From Streptomyces chrestomyceticus JCM 4735 (GTDB lineage: Bacteria; Actinomycetota; Actinomycetes; Streptomycetales; Streptomycetaceae), in assembly GCF_003865135.1 (NCBI RefSeq), contig NZ_BHZC01000001.1, positions 930,001-994,000 of the forward strand: a stretch of DNA of 64,000 bases, read 5' to 3'. The translations under genes and the position numbers were made by a program. The notes under the pieces are model-generated. The model was not told the origin of the DNA and ran no database searches. It was given only the letters and a program-made list of their open reading frames with translations. The number at the start of each line of letters is the position of its first letter. Within the stretch, counting starts at the first letter, position 1. This document shows, piece after piece, positions 62,563-64,000 of the stretch.

Positions 62563-64000
62563 TTGTCCCGCACGGACTGGTGGCGTACCGCCGCCATCTA
62601 CCAGGTGTACGTCCGCTCCTTCGCCGACGGGAACGGCGACGGCACCGGCGACCTGGCCGGGGTCCGCGCCCGGCTGCCGTACCTGGCGGAACTCGGCGTC
62701 GACGCCCTGTGGTTCACCCCCTGGTACCTCTCGCCCCTCGCCGACGGCGGCTACGACGTCACCGACTACCGCACCGTCGACCCGGCCTTCGGCACCCTCG
62801 CCGAGGCGGAGAAACTGCTGGCCGAGGCGCACGAACTGGGGCTGCGCACCATCGTGGACATCGTGCCGAACCACGTCTCGGACCAGCACCCGTGGTTCCG
62901 GGCGGCGCTCGCCGCCGGCCCAGGATCGCCGGAACAGGACCGGTTCCACTTCCGGCCGCCCTCCGCCGAGCCGCCGAACGACTGGGTGAGCGAGTTCGGC
63001 GGCGTGCCCTGGTCCCGTACGGAGCACGGTCAGTGGTATCTGCACCTGTTCAGCCCCGGGCAGCCGGACCTCGACTGGAGCCACCCGGAGGTACGCCGCG
63101 AGCACGAGGACGTGCTGCGGTTCTGGTTCGAGCGCGGCGCGGACGGCGTACGCATCGACTCCGCCGCGCTGCTCGCCAAGGCCGACGGCCTGCCCGACAT
63201 GCCCCGCGACGGCGGCCCGCACCCCTTCCACGACCGTCCGGAACTGCACGAGATCTACCGCTCCTGGCGGCGGCTGGCCGACGAGCACGGAGCCGTCCTG
63301 ATCGGCGAGATCTGGCTGCCGGACCCCGAGCGGTTCGCCCGCTACCTGCGCCCCGACGAGCTGCACACCGCCTTCAACTTCGACTTCCTGTCCCGGCCTT
63401 GGGACGCGGCCGAGCTGCGTACGTCCATCGACCTCACGCTGGCCGCGCACGCCCCCGTCGGCGCCCCCGCCACCTGGGTGCTGGCCAACCACGACGTGAC
63501 CCGTACGGTCACCCGTTACGGGCGGGCCGAGGACACCGGGTTCGCCTTCGCGCGCAAACGCTTCGGGGTCCCCACCGACCTCGCCCTGGGCACCCGCAGG
63601 GCCCGCGCCGCCGCGCTGCTCACGCTGGCCCTGCCGGGGTCCGTCTACCTCTACCAGGGCGAGGAGCTGGGCCTGCCGGAGGCCGAGATCCCGCCTGAGA
63701 TGGTCCAGGACCCGATGTACGCCCGGTCCGGCGGGACCGCCCCGGGCCGGGACGGCTGCCGGGTGCCGCTGCCGTGGCACGCGGACGGCGACGGCCCGTC
63801 GTGGCTGCCCCGTCCCGACGGCTGGGAGCGGTACGCCGCCGAACGGCAGGCGGCCGAGCCGGACTCGATGCTCTCGCTGTACCGCACCGCGCTGCGGCTG
63901 CGCGTCGCCTTCCGGGACGCGGGCCCACTGCGCTGGCTGCCCACGGACACGCCGCAGGTGCTCTCCTTCGCGCGCGACGTGCCAGGCGGCGGCAGCGTGC
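62563..64000 (+). CDS. GH13 alpha-glucosidase, 3' end outside the window
   Basis: The first 479 residues are present and the frame is open at the window edge. TTG 62563 follows GAAAGGA. Conserved GH13 regions: VDIVPNHVSD, the nucleophile aspartate in GVRIDSAAL, the acid glutamate in LIGEIW, and LANHDVTRT. N-terminal WWRTAAIYQVYVRSFADGNGDG is typical of oligo-1,6-/alpha-glucosidases. There is no signal peptide, so it acts inside the cell on the imported sugar. Confidence 0.9.
   Translation, partial: MSRTDWWRTAAIYQVYVRSFADGNGDGTGDLAGVRARLPYLAELGVDALWFTPWYLSPLADGGYDVTDYRTVDPAFGTLAEAEKLLAEAHELGLRTIVDIVPNHVSDQHPWFRAALAAGPGSPEQDRFHFRPPSAEPPNDWVSEFGGVPWSRTEHGQWYLHLFSPGQPDLDWSHPEVRREHEDVLRFWFERGADGVRIDSAALLAKADGLPDMPRDGGPHPFHDRPELHEIYRSWRRLADEHGAVLIGEIWLPDPERFARYLRPDELHTAFNFDFLSRPWDAAELRTSIDLTLAAHAPVGAPATWVLANHDVTRTVTRYGRAEDTGFAFARKRFGVPTDLALGTRRARAAALLTLALPGSVYLYQGEELGLPEAEIPPEMVQDPMYARSGGTAPGRDGCRVPLPWHADGDGPSWLPRPDGWERYAAERQAAEPDSMLSLYRTALRLRVAFRDAGPLRWLPTDTPQVLSFARDVPGGGSV

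Noticed and set aside
1..64000. Insertion sequences, prophage, CRISPR, tRNA or rRNA genes
   Set aside because: No transposase or integrase motif, no regular repeat-spacer array, and no cloverleaf or rRNA-like segment was found by reading both strands.

Overview
The window is high-GC actinobacterial DNA, almost certainly from Streptomyces or a close relative. The signs are strong third-position GC bias, GTG and TTG starts, a large SARP regulator carrying a TTA codon, a Streptomyces-type papain inhibitor, a BldA-style use of rare TTA codons, and MsiK-type sugar transport without its own ATPase. No tRNA, rRNA, CRISPR array, insertion sequence or phage gene was seen.

Layout. (1) 0.2-3.7 kb: a P-loop ATPase and a membrane-anchored amino-acid-binding-like protein. 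(2) 3.7-15.0 kb: a divergent locus around a 330 bp spacer holding two near-perfect DtxR/IdeR/DmdR iron boxes. To the left lie a 2-oxoglutarate oxygenase of the VioC/AsnO type, SbnB-like and SbnA-like enzymes of diaminopropionate formation, a fold-III PLP decarboxylase and a MATE exporter. To the right lies a complete peptide/nickel-type ABC importer with a fused double ATPase. This looks like an iron-repressed metallophore system that lacks any NIS synthetase or NRPS. (3) 15.1-17.3 kb: cyclic-nucleotide-binding, CBS-BON and DUF305 stress-type genes, behind a 21 bp-spaced tandem site. (4) 17.6-24.6 kb: an acyl-CoA-ligase-like enzyme, an alpha/beta hydrolase, a GCS2-type ligase, two coupled thiopeptide-type (SpaB C-terminal) proteins, and a secreted peptidoglycan-binding repeat protein. 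(5) 24.8-56.3 kb: a hydroxyacid dehydrogenase and an RraA-like protein, then a trans-AT polyketide cluster. The cluster is transcribed leftward as AT, ACP, amidotransferase, a 6700-residue five-module PKS with a branching (B) domain, a UbiX-like flavin prenyltransferase and a UbiD-like decarboxylase. A divergent SARP gene lies at its head. (6) 56.3-64.0 kb: a methyltransferase, a papain-inhibitor-like secreted protein, and a LacI-controlled sugar ABC importer with an alpha-glucosidase that runs off the window.

How the polyketide genes work together. AT, ACP and an AsnB-type amidotransferase ahead of KS-DH-KR-ACP and KS-B-ACP modules are the hallmark of glutarimide polyketides (isomigrastatin, cycloheximide, streptimidone). 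Malonamyl-ACP would prime KS1. Module 1 would give an enoyl chain, and module 2 would branch it so that the amide closes to glutarimide. Modules 3 (KR), 4 (no reduction) and 5 (DH-KR-MT-ACP-TE) would build the side chain. The release product would be an alpha-methyl enoic acid, a natural substrate type for the adjacent UbiD/UbiX pair, so decarboxylative finishing is likely, as reported for 9-methylstreptimidone.

The two systems most worth pursuing are the iron-box metallophore locus, which I cannot match to a described pathway, and the compact five-module glutarimide synthase with its prFMN decarboxylase.
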